NCBI GenBank assembly: GCA_963798445.1
Contig: CAWCTH010000011.1
Coordinates: 124,001-188,000 of the forward strand
Reading direction: 5' to 3'
Source of the DNA: DASXAI01 sp963798445
GTDB lineage: Bacteria > Actinomycetota > Acidimicrobiia > Acidimicrobiales > Ilumatobacteraceae
DNA: 64,000 nt
The position numbers were made by a program, and so were the translations under genes. Below, piece after piece: positions 36,683-45,647 of the stretch (position 1 is the stretch's first letter; each line of letters starts with the position of its first letter). The notes beneath the pieces were generated by a model, which made no database searches, was not told the DNA's origin, and saw nothing but the letters and a program-made list of their open reading frames with translations.

Positions 36683-37602
36683 GCTTGGGCGAGCGGCAGT
36701 GTGCGGTCGAACACCTTGCCGGGGTCGATCGTGCGGCTCGAGATGAGGTCGATCAAGTGGGGTAGGAAGCGGCGCACCGGGGCGGGGCCGCCGTGGAGGT
36801 GGGCGTGGCTGTAGAAGAGGCGGTCGCCCGGGATGTCGCCGTGGGTGACGCCGACGAAACCGACGTGCCCGCCGGGGCGGACCGAGCCGATCGCCTGGAC
36901 CATCGACTCGCGCGTGCCGACTGCCTCGATCGCCGAGTGGGCGCCGGCGCCGGCGGTGAGATCCTTGATCCGGGCGATCCCCTCGTCGCCGCGTTCCTCG
37001 ACGATGTCGGTGGCGCCGAAGGCGCAGGCCAGTTGCTGGCGGGATTCGTGGCGGCTCATCGCGATGATTCGCTCGGCTCCGAGCTCCTTGGCGGCCAGCA
37101 CACCGAGCAGCCCGACCGCGCCGTCACCGATCACGGCGACCGTCTTGCCCGGCCCGGCCTCGGCCGCGACCGCGGCGAACCAGCCGGTGCCCAAGACGTC
37201 GGACGCCGCGAGGTAGCTCGGGATCAGGTCGGCCGGCGGGAGCTCGGGGGTGGCGACAAGGGTGCCGTCGGCGAGCGGGATGCGGGCGTACTCGGCCTGG
37301 GTGCCGATGTCGCCCATCAGCTTCCGGTGGATGCACGAGCTCTGGTAGCCGGAGCGGCAGATCTCACACGTGTTGTCGGAGGCGAAGAACGATCCGACCA
37401 CGAACTGGCCCGGCTGAATCGTGGCGACATCGGCGCCGACGGCCTGGACGATCCCGACGTACTCATGGCCCATCGGCGCCGCCGGGCCCGCTCCATCCGT
37501 GCCGCCGACGACAACGCTCAACCCAGTAGAGGTGGGCCAGGGGCAGAACACCTCGAAGCAGACCGCCACCACCAAGGTCGCGCTCAGCACAGCGGCGTTC
37601 AT
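36683..37602 (-). pseudogene. Zinc-dependent alcohol dehydrogenase, both ends damaged
   Basis: The middle is a good medium-chain dehydrogenase: PMGHEYVGIVQAVGADV, structural zinc Cys in DNTCEICRSGYQSSCIH, coenzyme fold VAVIGDGAVGLLGVLAAKELGA and HVGFVGVTHGD. The first 60 residues with the catalytic Cys (CxCGSD region) are replaced by unrelated sequence. The last 15-20 residues after LPLAQAAEA are missing where the GNAT gene begins. A working enzyme is unlikely. Confidence 0.65.
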
Positions 37603-37673
37603 GGCTGCTCGCAGGACGAGTCGGAACCCTGCGCGGGTCTGTTCGTCGGCGGCATGTTCTGCGTAGCCGGCGC

Positions 37674-39647
37674 CTATCGGCGTGGTGGGTTGTGCTCGTC
37701 GATCGTGGTCGTCGAGGTCGCGTTTGCCTCGCCGCCCGATCGTGGTGTGCGTGGTGCTCGCGTCTGGGTGGAGGTGAGCCAGGCGACGATGTCGGTGATG
37801 ACCCTCGCGTCGACGTGCTGTGCGGGCTCGTACTCGGCCGGAGAGGACGGCCCGGCGCCGACGAAAAAGCAGTGATCGTCTGCGTCGTAGACATGGATGG
37901 TCACGTCCGGGCGGGCAGCCAAGGTGCTTTCCCAGCGGCGCAGATCGTCGGCGAGGGTGACTTGGTAGTCGCGGCCGCCTTGGAGAACCAGTATGGGACG
38001 GTCCAACTCGGCGGCGATCTGTTCGGGTTGATGGTCGCGTAGCCCGAGCCAGTAGGCAGCGGAGAGTCCGAACGGCAGCTCGCTGGCGGGTGTGGCTGCG
38101 GACAGCTCGGGACGGTCGACGAGCTCAGTCTGTCGGGCCAGCCGCTGGATGGCTGACTCGGATGCGGCTGCCATGTCCGGGTTGAGCGAGGCCACGTAGC
38201 GCGCTTGTCGGAGTAGCGATCGGTGGAATGGCTCGGCGCTGCCTGCCAGCAGGATCACACCAGCGGTGGCCGGTTCGACTTGGGCAATGTATGGCGCGAT
38301 GGTGCCTCCGAGGCTATGCCCGAGCACGAAGACTCGTCTCTGATCGACGCCTGGCTGCTGTTGCAGCAGGCGGACTCCCGCGGTTGCGTGCGGGACGTAC
38401 TCGTCGATCAGCGTGAAGTCGGGGTTGGCGCGAACGGCGTCGGGATGGGCGAGCGTGATCTTGTCGAACCGGAGCACGGCGACTCCGCGGCTCGCGAGCC
38501 CCCATGCGATGTCCTTGAACAGCTTGTTCCGGCCTAGCGTCTCGTCGCGATCTTGGGGTCCCGATCCGGCGAGAAGCACGACGCCGGGAAGGGAGGCTGG
38601 ATTGTTGGGGATGCTGACCGTGGCTCCGACGGCGAGTTCGCGTGGCCCGAGCAGCACGTCGTGCTCAGCGAAAGCGGTTGGGCTGGCGTACTCGGGTGGC
38701 TGCCAGGTGGTGATCGGGTCGGCCGCGCTGATGGGTGCGATCTGGAGTCCGGCGAGCTGGCCCGAATCCGTGATGGCGACCAGCAGTGTGAACGCTCCTC
38801 TCGCGCATGTCATCGGGATGCGCACGGTGACCGCGCCGGTCTGGCTCGGGTCGGCGGCCGGTGCACCGATGGTGACCACCTGTCCGTGGCGGGTGATCTC
38901 GCTGTCCCAGCCTGCTTCGAGAACATCCCTGCTGACGATCGCCTGTAGCTGCGGGGCAAAGCGTTCGCGGATCTGGTCGAACTGGCGCGCCCGGGCCAAG
39001 CGAGCGATGTCTGCGGCTATCGCCTGGGGTGTCTGGGCCATCACGTGCCTTAGTGCCTTCGTGCCTTTCGTGCGGGACTTGGTGCGGCTGGTTCGGGGCG
39101 CCGGTCCCCGTTCGGCTGCCCTCTTGTGGTCCGGCAGGGCCACGCCGTAGAGCAAGCGACGGCGGCGCCCTTTTCCCGGCCCAAGCGTGAGACGCGGCTG
39201 AATGACAGCGGCAAGGTCTTGGATGAACGCGGCGAACTCGTCGTCGGTCAGCCACAGCGCACCCGCGCGGTAGTCGGCTCCGTCGCGGAGAGGATCGATC
39301 CGGCCGCTGGCCAGGTAACGATCGGCGTCGGCGAGCATCCCTGCCACGTAGGCCATGAACGCCTGACCGTGTTCCTGGGGTGTCATGCGCGCCACCTCGG
39401 CTGGATCGATTCGCGCCGCGGCCATGTGCAGTGCGTACGTGCGCTCCACCGCTCCGCGCACTCGACGTTCGGAGACGACCTCCAGCACACCTGCCGTGGC
39501 CAACAGAGCGATGTGCCGGTACACGCTCGCGGCCGGCACGTCATCGAGTTCCGTTGCCACTGCGCTCGTCGTCAGCTGCCGCCCGTCAAGGAACGCCTTG
39601 ATGATGCGCAGCCGCACGGGGTGGAGGAGGAGGTCGGCGCTGGCCAT
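37674..39647 (-). CDS. ArsR-type regulator fused to DUF3887/alpha-beta hydrolase
   Basis: 657 residues in one frame. Residues 1-170 are an ArsR-like winged-helix regulator (LLLHPVRLRIIKAFLDGRQLT...VPAASVYRHIALLATAGVL...RRVRGAVERTY). A basic linker (about 171-202, with TSRTKSRTKGTK) leads to MAQTPQAIAADIARLARARQF, a DUF3887-like domain, and then an alpha/beta hydrolase (LLAGSGPQDRDE; nucleophile GHSLGG; acid in LVLQGGRDYQV; His in DADDHCFF). Normally these would be two proteins. ATG 39041 (Met203) could start the hydrolase alone, with AAGG upstream. Three 8-bp tandem repeats sit at the junction. A palindrome upstream suggests autoregulation. Confidence 0.75.
   Translation of the reverse strand: MASADLLLHPVRLRIIKAFLDGRQLTTSAVATELDDVPAASVYRHIALLATAGVLEVVSERRVRGAVERTYALHMAAARIDPAEVARMTPQEHGQAFMAYVAGMLADADRYLASGRIDPLRDGADYRAGALWLTDDEFAAFIQDLAAVIQPRLTLGPGKGRRRRLLYGVALPDHKRAAERGPAPRTSRTKSRTKGTKALRHVMAQTPQAIAADIARLARARQFDQIRERFAPQLQAIVSRDVLEAGWDSEITRHGQVVTIGAPAADPSQTGAVTVRIPMTCARGAFTLLVAITDSGQLAGLQIAPISAADPITTWQPPEYASPTAFAEHDVLLGPRELAVGATVSIPNNPASLPGVVLLAGSGPQDRDETLGRNKLFKDIAWGLASRGVAVLRFDKITLAHPDAVRANPDFTLIDEYVPHATAGVRLLQQQPGVDQRRVFVLGHSLGGTIAPYIAQVEPATAGVILLAGSAEPFHRSLLRQARYVASLNPDMAAASESAIQRLARQTELVDRPELSAATPASELPFGLSAAYWLGLRDHQPEQIAAELDRPILVLQGGRDYQVTLADDLRRWESTLAARPDVTIHVYDADDHCFFVGAGPSSPAEYEPAQHVDARVITDIVAWLTSTQTRAPRTPRSGGEANATSTTTIDEHNPPRR
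39044..39067. repeat. Three tandem 8-bp repeats at the regulator/hydrolase junction
   Basis: CGTGCCTT-AGTGCCTT-CGTGCCTT on the plus strand, directly upstream (in gene direction) of the internal ATG at 39041. A unit of 8 bp changes the reading frame on gain or loss of a copy. Confidence 0.6.
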
Positions 39648-39674
39648 GTCACCGCCTACCGTATGGCCCCGTTC

Positions 39675-39705
39675 TCATGAAATGCTAACGTTAGCACATA
39701 TGAGA
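39675..39705. promoter_or_regulatory. Operator palindrome of the ArsR-like regulator
   Basis: Perfect TGCTAACGTTAGCA (39683-39696) flanked by CTCAT/ATGAG, about 30 bp before the ATG at 39647. Confidence 0.55.
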
Positions 39706-39737
39706 TTATTGCCGCGATCATCCCGGAGCTCATAGTG

Positions 39738-39829
39738 GACAGCGTGGCTCCGGTAGCTGGTTGACAGTTTCGGGACGCGGCGCCCCGGTTCCTGGGCGAC
39801 AGTGGCCCCGGTAGGTACCTGACACTTCA
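39738..39829. repeat. Two direct repeats resembling an IS terminal region
   Basis: GACAGCGTGGCTCCGGTAGCTGG (39738 on, ending TTGACAGTT) and GACAGTGGCCCCGGTAGG (39798 on, ending TACCTGACACTT) are imperfect direct copies about 60 bp apart. On the minus strand each starts TGTCA. Multiple terminal repeats starting TGT/TGTCA are typical of IS21-like ends. No transposase is present. Confidence 0.4.
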
Positions 39830-39897
39830 AGGTCCGCGTTTGGACGGCGGCCACCTTCGGCCAACCTTCCTCTCCCGTTGCTGAGCGAATTGTGCGT

Positions 39898-40554
39898 TCA
39901 CGGGTGGAGGGCGTTGACGACGCGGATGGCGAGGGTTTCCGCCTCGTCGGCTCGGAGTTGGTGGCTGGAGACAGCGTCGGCGAGTGAGAGCAGTGAACTC
40001 ATCGTCGTCCACAGGAGGGCGATGTCGTGTCGGTTGGGTCGAATCCTTCTGGTTGAGCGGCGAGCATGGCGCCACTCGTGGTCGAGGAGCAGTTGGCGTG
40101 CTCCGTCGAGGTCGGGTGTCCCGGTATCGGCAATGACGAGGCGAATGATTCGGCGGTCGGTGGCAGGGATCGTGAGCAGGTGTCGGAAGGTCGCGACCAC
40201 GGTCGCCTTGGAGTTGCCGGTGGGCTTGACGAGTTCGCGGTGTGCTGAGTAGCGAGCGAGACGATCTTCGACGAATGCTGTGATGAGGCCTGCGACGTCG
40301 GCGAAGTGGTCGTACACGAGTTGACGGCTGACGCCGGCTTCGCCCGCGAGGGCGACCATGGTGATGCCCCCGAACCCGTTGCGGTCGAACAAGCGGCTCG
40401 CGGCGTCGAGGAGCTGGCGCCGGCGGTCGTTGACACGCAGGTAGGGCCGCTTGGTGGGAACAACAGCAGGAACTGCCGGAGCGGCGGGGAAGGAGTGACC
40501 CTCAGGGTCGCACGGAGGGCACTGCGGATGCTCTAATATGTACAAAGTGTACAT
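39898..40554 (-). CDS. TetR-family regulator
   Basis: 218 residues with helix-turn-helix LLDAASRLFDRNGFGGITMVALAGEAGVSRQLVYDHFADVAGL and an all-helical C-terminal domain (KATVVATFRHLLTIPATDRRIIRLVIADTG). The only ATG in frame is at 40554, within a perfect palindrome, so the transcript may be leaderless. It is divergent from the damaged gene at 40582. The ligand is unknown. Confidence 0.78.
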   Translation of the reverse strand: MYTLYILEHPQCPPCDPEGHSFPAAPAVPAVVPTKRPYLRVNDRRRQLLDAASRLFDRNGFGGITMVALAGEAGVSRQLVYDHFADVAGLITAFVEDRLARYSAHRELVKPTGNSKATVVATFRHLLTIPATDRRIIRLVIADTGTPDLDGARQLLLDHEWRHARRSTRRIRPNRHDIALLWTTMSSLLSLADAVSSHQLRADEAETLAIRVVNALHP

Positions 40555-40557
40555 ATT
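40535..40557. promoter_or_regulatory. TetR operator palindrome
   Basis: Perfect AATATGTACA-AAG-TGTACATATT in the divergent promoter between the TetR gene and the DUF1330/NMO remnant. It overlaps the TetR start codon. Confidence 0.65.
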
Positions 40558-40581
40558 GGTGCACCGCAAGAGGGGAGCATC

Positions 40582-41278
40582 ATGGAGGTCGTCAACGAGG
40601 TGGTGCCCTCGCCGGCGCGGGCGATGGAGTTCTTCGGTGGTGAGGATGACGGCCCGTTCGTCATGGTGAACCTGTTGAAGTTCAAGCCGTTCGCCGAGTA
40701 CCCGGATGGCTCTGATCCTCACCTGTCCGGGAGGGAGGCGTATGCGCGTTACGGCGTCGAGGTGCGCGAGCTCATCGAGGGCCTGGGTGGGCGGGTCCGG
40801 TCTTCGTCGGCGCGCTCGGCTCGCCGGCGGCGTTCGCTCGGCGGCTGCACGATGCAGGCATCATCGTGATGTCGGTCGTCGGGAGCACCAAGCAAGCGGT
40901 GCAGGTCGCCCGCGATGGCGCCGATGTGGTGATCGCCCAGGGGACCGAGGGAGGCGGGCACACCCGGCATGTCGGCACGATGGCCCTGCCGCCCCAGGTG
41001 CTCGACGCCGTCGACGTCCCTGTGGTCGCCGCGGGCGGGATCGGCGACGGCCGCGGGCTCGCTGCAGCGCTTGTGATGGGATGTCAGGGCGTGTGGGTCG
41101 GCACCCGATTCCTGGCATCGAGCGAGTCGAGGTGGACTGGCGACCGATCGTGGTGGTCGACAGGGCGTGTCGATGAACGGAGCGGGCAACATCGTCGGCC
41201 TGGTCCGCGAGATCCTGCCTGCGGCAGTGATGGTCGAACAGATGGTCGCCCAGGCTGCTGACTGCCTACGTCGTTGAG
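40582..41278 (+). pseudogene. DUF1330-like N-terminus joined to nitronate monooxygenase fragments
   Basis: The first 65 or so codons are DUF1330-like (AMEFFGGEDDGPFVMVNLLKFK). After VRELIEGLGGRV the sequence becomes, in another frame, the middle of a nitronate monooxygenase: VFVGALGSPAAFARRLHDAG, DGADVVIAQGTEGGGHTRHVG, DVPVVAAGGIGDGRGLAAAL and GVWVGTRFLASSES. After another break only the tail remains (SMNGAGNIVGLVREILPAA, stop at 41278). The flavoprotein N-terminus is gone. At least two deletions made this chimera. Confidence 0.7.
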
Positions 41279-42273
41279 GGCTCACTGCCGCGACCGGCGC
41301 GTCCGAGGACGATGTGGGCGATGCGCTCCCCGTGGGTGTCCTGCAGGAAGTGAGGTGCATCGTCGATCGCGTCCCAGGTCGCGTGCGGGATGAGGGAGTG
41401 CCAACGGCGACCCCAGTCGCGGGTGAACACGTCGTCGGCGAGACCCCACACGAAGTGCACCGGCAGCCGGGTGGCATTGACCGCAGCGAAGTGACGGGCC
41501 TGCGCGTCACCGTTACCGCGAGCGTGGTCGTGGAACGGTATGGACAGCGGGAACTGCCGGGGTCCGGTGACTCCGCCCTCGCCGAGGCCTGCGAACGGCG
41601 CGTCGTATGCACGGCGGACGTGCTCGGCCTCGGGCGACAACACGGCTGCTGCTCCTTGAAGCAACGGGAGCAGCGCTTCCCGCGGCGCGGCGCGTCGTGT
41701 CGCGACGACCATGAGTGTTCCCCATCCGAAGTGCTCGGGCACATGGTCGCGGAACAGGCCGCCAGGCTGGTTCTGTGCCATCCAGTTCTGAATGCCGGTC
41801 GTGTACTCGTAGCCCTCATGGTGCAGCCAGGTGTTCATGATGATGAGGCGGGAGAACCGCTCGGGCATCGTCGCGACCTGTGCGAGACCGATCGGACCTC
41901 CCCAGTCCTGCACGAAGATCGAGATATCGCGAAGGTCGAGTATCTCGATCAACCGGGACAGGTTGGCGGTGTGGCGGCTGATGTCGTACCAACCGGGATC
42001 GGTGACCTTGTCGCTGCGACCGAAGCCGATGTGGTCGGGCGCGACGCAACGATATCCGGCCGCCAACATCGGCGGGACGATCGAGCGATACAGATAGCTC
42101 CACGTCGGCATGCCGTGGAGCATCAACGCCACCGGCGCATCCAACGGGCCCTCATCCACGTAGTGCATCTGCAGGCCATCGATGTCGAGATAGTGCGGCT
42201 CGTACGGGAACTCGAAGAGATCAGAGAAGTTCTCCTCAGGCGTATGAACGAACGGTGCTTCCGTGCCGGTCAC
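41266..42273 (-). CDS. Haloalkane dehalogenase (subfamily I-like)
   Basis: 335 residues, usual length about 300. It opens with a subfamily I-like N-terminus (TPEENFSDLFEFPYEPHYLD). The oxyanion region is HGMPTWSYLYR (53-63). The nucleophile is Asp123 in VQDWGG, with halide-binding Trp124 beside it, as at Asp124/Trp125 of DhlA. The acid is likely Asp280/281 (WGLADDVF) and the base His308 (DAPHFLQD). It hydrolyses a carbon-halogen bond to an alcohol and halide in the cytoplasm. Specificity cannot be read. ATG 42273. Its stop overlaps the NMO relic on the other strand. Confidence 0.82.
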   Translation of the reverse strand: MTGTEAPFVHTPEENFSDLFEFPYEPHYLDIDGLQMHYVDEGPLDAPVALMLHGMPTWSYLYRSIVPPMLAAGYRCVAPDHIGFGRSDKVTDPGWYDISRHTANLSRLIEILDLRDISIFVQDWGGPIGLAQVATMPERFSRLIIMNTWLHHEGYEYTTGIQNWMAQNQPGGLFRDHVPEHFGWGTLMVVATRRAAPREALLPLLQGAAAVLSPEAEHVRRAYDAPFAGLGEGGVTGPRQFPLSIPFHDHARGNGDAQARHFAAVNATRLPVHFVWGLADDVFTRDWGRRWHSLIPHATWDAIDDAPHFLQDTHGERIAHIVLGRAGRGSEPSTT

Positions 42274-42319
42274 CCAAGGATTGTTTCACGCCAACCAGAC
42301 CCCACACGGCAACCATCGG

Positions 42320-42600
42320 CTGTCAGCGACGCCGGCGCGTCCGCCGAGGCAACTGCTTCTCGATGCCGTGAGCAGTTGTTCGAGGCCGTATTCGAACTGG
42401 AGGTCGCTGACGAACTCCGCCGCGCGTGGTCGGAACTCGATGGTGTGCGGGAACAGCTCGGGTTGGCAGCTCGTCGTGCGGTGGGTCGAGGTCGGGGAAC
42501 GCGGAACCGTCTGCGGGAAACCCGACTCGTCGTCGGCTGCTCGAGCGCGACGAAGCCAATGGTGTAGGTGAGCACGGGGCGTCGGCGAGATCGGCGGGCG
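42320..42600 (-). pseudogene. C-terminal relic of a TetR regulator
   Basis: Pieces of a TetR_C-type domain spread over frames: VLTYTIGFVALEQ, then FPHTIEFRPRAAEFVSDLQF with EYGLEQLLTA, then IEKQLPRRTRRRR. The DNA-binding half is absent. Several small indels are needed to join the parts. Confidence 0.55.
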
Positions 42601-42751
42601 AGCGACGGCCATGATCGTGAGCACCGTTGTCGGCTCGCTGATGGCCCGGAAACGACGTAGATCGGCGGTCGTCGGTCGCGCCGAGCCGACCCCGCGACGA
42701 GAACGATCACGCCGTTGCGGTCGTCGAGGCGATTGCCGTCGAGATGGGTGG
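42601..42751. other. Short intergenic stretch
   Basis: A minus-strand frame reads HLDGNRLDDRNGVIVLVAGS, possibly a fragment of a lost gene; not assignable. Confidence 0.25.
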
Positions 42752-43231
42752 TCAGCTCGGCGTGGTGACGGCGGGTGAGCCGGGGCCCGGCAACGCCCGC
42801 ACCTCGCGGACGTCGATCGCCTCGGCGCATTCGCTGCAGACGACGACGGCGTGCATGTCGTGGTCGCATGCCGTGTGGTGCAGCACGAGCGGGGTGCCCT
42901 CGGGGCCGACGAGCCAGCGATCGCCCCACGCCGCCATGGCGGCGAGCACCGAGTAGGCATCGCGTCCCTTGTCCGTCAGGCGGTACTCACTGCGCGGGGG
43001 GTTGTTCTGGTACTCGACCCGTCGTAGCAGGCCTTCGTCGACGAGGGCGTTGAGCCGGCGGGTGAGGATGTTGCGGCCGATGTCGAGGGCGGCCTGGAAG
43101 TCGTCGAAGCGCCGCGTGCCGAGGCACGCCTCACGGATGATGAGGATGTTCCAGTGGTCACCCAGCACCGCTGCGCTGCGGGCGATGGTGCAGGGCCAGC
43201 CCGAGGTGTCCTTGCGCTTCACCCTGCCCAT
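42752..43231 (-). CDS. HxlR-family regulator (1)
   Basis: 159 residues: CTIARSAAVLGDHWNILIIREACLGTRRFDDFQAALDIGRNILTRRLNALVDEGLL is a full HxlR winged helix. The C-terminal extension has CDHDMHAVVVCSECAEAIDV, a possible zinc site. ATG 43231. It is divergent from Mo-oxidoreductase 1, with two TTGCATCATG sites between them. It is the best candidate for the regulator of the cluster. Confidence 0.88.
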   Translation of the reverse strand: MGRVKRKDTSGWPCTIARSAAVLGDHWNILIIREACLGTRRFDDFQAALDIGRNILTRRLNALVDEGLLRRVEYQNNPPRSEYRLTDKGRDAYSVLAAMAAWGDRWLVGPEGTPLVLHHTACDHDMHAVVVCSECAEAIDVREVRALPGPGSPAVTTPS

Positions 43232-43245
43232 CCTAGAGGATTTGG

Positions 43246-43291
43246 TTGCATCATGGTACGGATCCCGACTACTGTTCGTTGCATCATGAAA
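43246..43291. promoter_or_regulatory. Two HxlR-type operators
   Basis: TTGCATCATGGTA (43246-43258) and TTGCATCATGAAA (43279-43291), 33 bp apart (about three helical turns), between divergent HxlR 1 and Mo-oxidoreductase 1. Both are imperfect forms of the palindrome TTGCATSATGCAA found again at 49.9 and 57.0 kb. Confidence 0.6.
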
Positions 43292-43357
43292 TCCGATCGG
43301 GGGCGCGCCCGATGCGGTCGGGGGCCGGGGTGCGTGCCGATGTTGGGAGGACGACCG

Positions 43358-45640
43358 ATGACCGAGGCCGCAACGACATCCGAGGTTGGGTGGCGGCCGT
43401 CTGCGTGCATCTTGTGCGAGTGCAACTGCGGGGTCGAGATCCGTCTCGGTGGTGACGGGACGTTCGCCCGTGTCCGGGGTGACAAGGCCCATCCGGCGTC
43501 GAAGGGCTACACGTGCGAGAAGGCGTTGCGGCTGGACTACTACCAGAACGGTCGTGGTGAGCGACTGCTGGGTCCATTGCGGCGGCGCCCGGACGGATCG
43601 TACGAGGAGATCGACTGGGACACAGCGATCCGTGAGGTCGCCGACAAGTTGGCCGCGGTGCGCGACACGTACGGCGGCGAGGCCATCGTCTCCTACGGCG
43701 GCGGTGGGCAGGGCAACCACCTCGGCGGCGTCTACGGCTCGGCGACGCTCGCTGCGCTCGGCTCGCGCTTCAAGGCCAGTGCGATCTCGCAGGAGAAGAC
43801 CGGCGAGATGCTCGTGATGGGCAAGATGTTCGGCGTCCCGCTGCGCGGCGACTTCGAGCACTGCGAGGTGGCCTTCTTCATCGGCAAGAACCCGTGGATC
43901 TCCCACGGCATCCCGCATGCCCGCACGACGCTGAAGGCGATCGCCGCCGACCCCGACCGGGCGATGATCGTGATCGATCCCCGTGTGTCGGAGACCGCTG
44001 CGCTAGCCGACTACCACCTGCGTGTCCGACCCGGGCGAGACGCCTGGCTGGTCGCGGCGATGGCGGCGGTGCTCGTCGACGAGGGACTCGTCGACCGTGC
44101 GTGGCTGGACGACCACGCCGTCGACTTCGAGGACACGCTGACGGCGCTCGGTGCGGTGCCGATCTCGCAGTTCTGCGAGATCGCTGGCGTCGACGAGGCA
44201 CTGGTGCGGGCGGCAACCCGACGGATCGCGGCGGCGTCGAGCGTCGCCGCGTTCGAGGACCTCGGCGTGCAGATGAACCGCCACTCGACGCTGGTCAGCT
44301 ACCTCGAGAAGCTGGTCTGGTTGCTCACGGGGAACGTCGCGATTCCCGGCGGCCAGTACGCCATGACCGGGCTCGGTGGGATCCTGCGTATGGCGCGGGC
44401 CGAGCTCCACCCCACCAACTTCCCGGTGTCGCCCGTGCTCGGCTGGCAGGTGATCGGTGGGCTGATCCCGTGCAACATCCTCGCCGAGGAGATCCTCGCC
44501 GATCACCCCAAGCGCTACCGGGCGATGTTCGTCGAGTCGGGCAACCCCGTGCACTCGGTCGTCGACAGCGCCCAGATGCGCGAGGCGATGCGAGCCCTCG
44601 ACGTCAGCGTGTGCATCGACGTGTTCATGACCGAGACGGCCCGGGAGTGCGACTACGTACTGCCGGCGACGACGCAGTTCGAGAAGTTCGAGGCGACGTT
44701 CTTCAACTTCGAGTACCCGCGGAACTACTTCCACCTGCGCCGCCCGGTAGTGGAGCCACCGCAGGGCCCGCTGGCGGAGCCCGAGATCCATGCCCGGTTG
44801 GTCGCCGCCCTCGGGATGATCGACGAGGGGGTCATCGACGGCCTGCGACAGGCGGCGGAGGCCGGACGGGCCGAGTTCGCCGCCCGCTTCGCCGAGGTCA
44901 CCACATCGGACCCTCGCGCTGCGGCGATCGCCCCGATCCTGCTGTACCGCACGCTCGGCCCGACGCTGCCCCACGGTGCAGCCGCGGCCGCCGCGCTGTG
45001 GCCGATGGCGGTGCGCTGCGCCCAGATCAACCCCGAGGGGGTGGCTCGCGCCGGCCACGGTGACGGTCCGGACGCCGGCGACCGGCTGTTCGACGCCATC
45101 GTCGACAGCCCGTCGGGTGTGGTCACCACGGACGACACCTGGGAGATGACATGGCGGCGGCTGAAGACGAGCGACGGCCTCGTTCACGTCGGCATCCCCG
45201 AACTGCTCGACGAGCTGGCCGGCCTCGCCGACGAGGTGCCACCCGGCGGTGAGGCCGAGTGGCCGCTGATGCTGTCGGCCGGCGAGCGCCGCTCGTTCAC
45301 CGCCAACACCAACTTCCGCGACCCGGCGTGGCGCAAGAAGGATCCCGACGGCGCGCTGCGCCTCTCCCCGCTCGACGCCGAACGGATCGGCCTCGTCGAG
45401 GGCGACGCGGCGAAGCTGACGACGAAGCGTGCGCACGCGATCGTGACCGTCACCCTCGACGACACCATGCAACCCGGCCACATCGCAGTGCCGAACGGCC
45501 TCGGTCTCGATCACCTCGAGAACGGCACCCGTGTGCTCACCGGCCTTGCGCCGAACGAGCTGACCGTCGCCGAGGAACGCGACCCGTGGGCTGGCACGCC
45601 GTGGCACAAGTCCGTGCCGGCCCGGCTCGAGCCTGTCTGA
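43358..45640 (+). CDS. Molybdopterin oxidoreductase 1 (stand-alone)
   Basis: 760 residues, DMSO-reductase superfamily. [4Fe-4S] ligands are C17-x2-C20-x3-C24 and C53 (ACILCECNCG...GYTCEKAL). Other anchors: VIDPRVSETAALADYHLRVRPGRDAW, FVESGNPVHSV, DYVLPATTQFEKFEATFFNFE, and a C-terminal molydop-binding domain (LDAERIGLVEGD to PNGLGLDHLENGTRVL). GGGAGG precedes ATG 43358. It is strongly similar along its length to the protein at 54103. No Fe-S or membrane subunit is nearby, so it probably uses a soluble partner. Where other members have a Cys or Ser Mo ligand this one reads AISQEKTG. Substrate unknown. Confidence 0.9.
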   Translation: MTEAATTSEVGWRPSACILCECNCGVEIRLGGDGTFARVRGDKAHPASKGYTCEKALRLDYYQNGRGERLLGPLRRRPDGSYEEIDWDTAIREVADKLAAVRDTYGGEAIVSYGGGGQGNHLGGVYGSATLAALGSRFKASAISQEKTGEMLVMGKMFGVPLRGDFEHCEVAFFIGKNPWISHGIPHARTTLKAIAADPDRAMIVIDPRVSETAALADYHLRVRPGRDAWLVAAMAAVLVDEGLVDRAWLDDHAVDFEDTLTALGAVPISQFCEIAGVDEALVRAATRRIAAASSVAAFEDLGVQMNRHSTLVSYLEKLVWLLTGNVAIPGGQYAMTGLGGILRMARAELHPTNFPVSPVLGWQVIGGLIPCNILAEEILADHPKRYRAMFVESGNPVHSVVDSAQMREAMRALDVSVCIDVFMTETARECDYVLPATTQFEKFEATFFNFEYPRNYFHLRRPVVEPPQGPLAEPEIHARLVAALGMIDEGVIDGLRQAAEAGRAEFAARFAEVTTSDPRAAAIAPILLYRTLGPTLPHGAAAAAALWPMAVRCAQINPEGVARAGHGDGPDAGDRLFDAIVDSPSGVVTTDDTWEMTWRRLKTSDGLVHVGIPELLDELAGLADEVPPGGEAEWPLMLSAGERRSFTANTNFRDPAWRKKDPDGALRLSPLDAERIGLVEGDAAKLTTKRAHAIVTVTLDDTMQPGHIAVPNGLGLDHLENGTRVLTGLAPNELTVAEERDPWAGTPWHKSVPARLEPV

Positions 45641-45647
45641 GCGGCGC

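Noticed and set aside
37603..37894. Extended N-terminus for the zinc dehydrogenase from minus-strand frames
   Set aside because: None of the frames gives the CxCGSD-type catalytic zinc region; the sequence belongs to the 3' end of the ArsR-hydrolase gene.
40571..40586. GAGCATCATGGAG as another HxlR-type operator
   Set aside because: The similarity to TTGCATCATG comes from a ribosome-binding site plus ATG start context (also at 57065), and the palindrome is not preserved.
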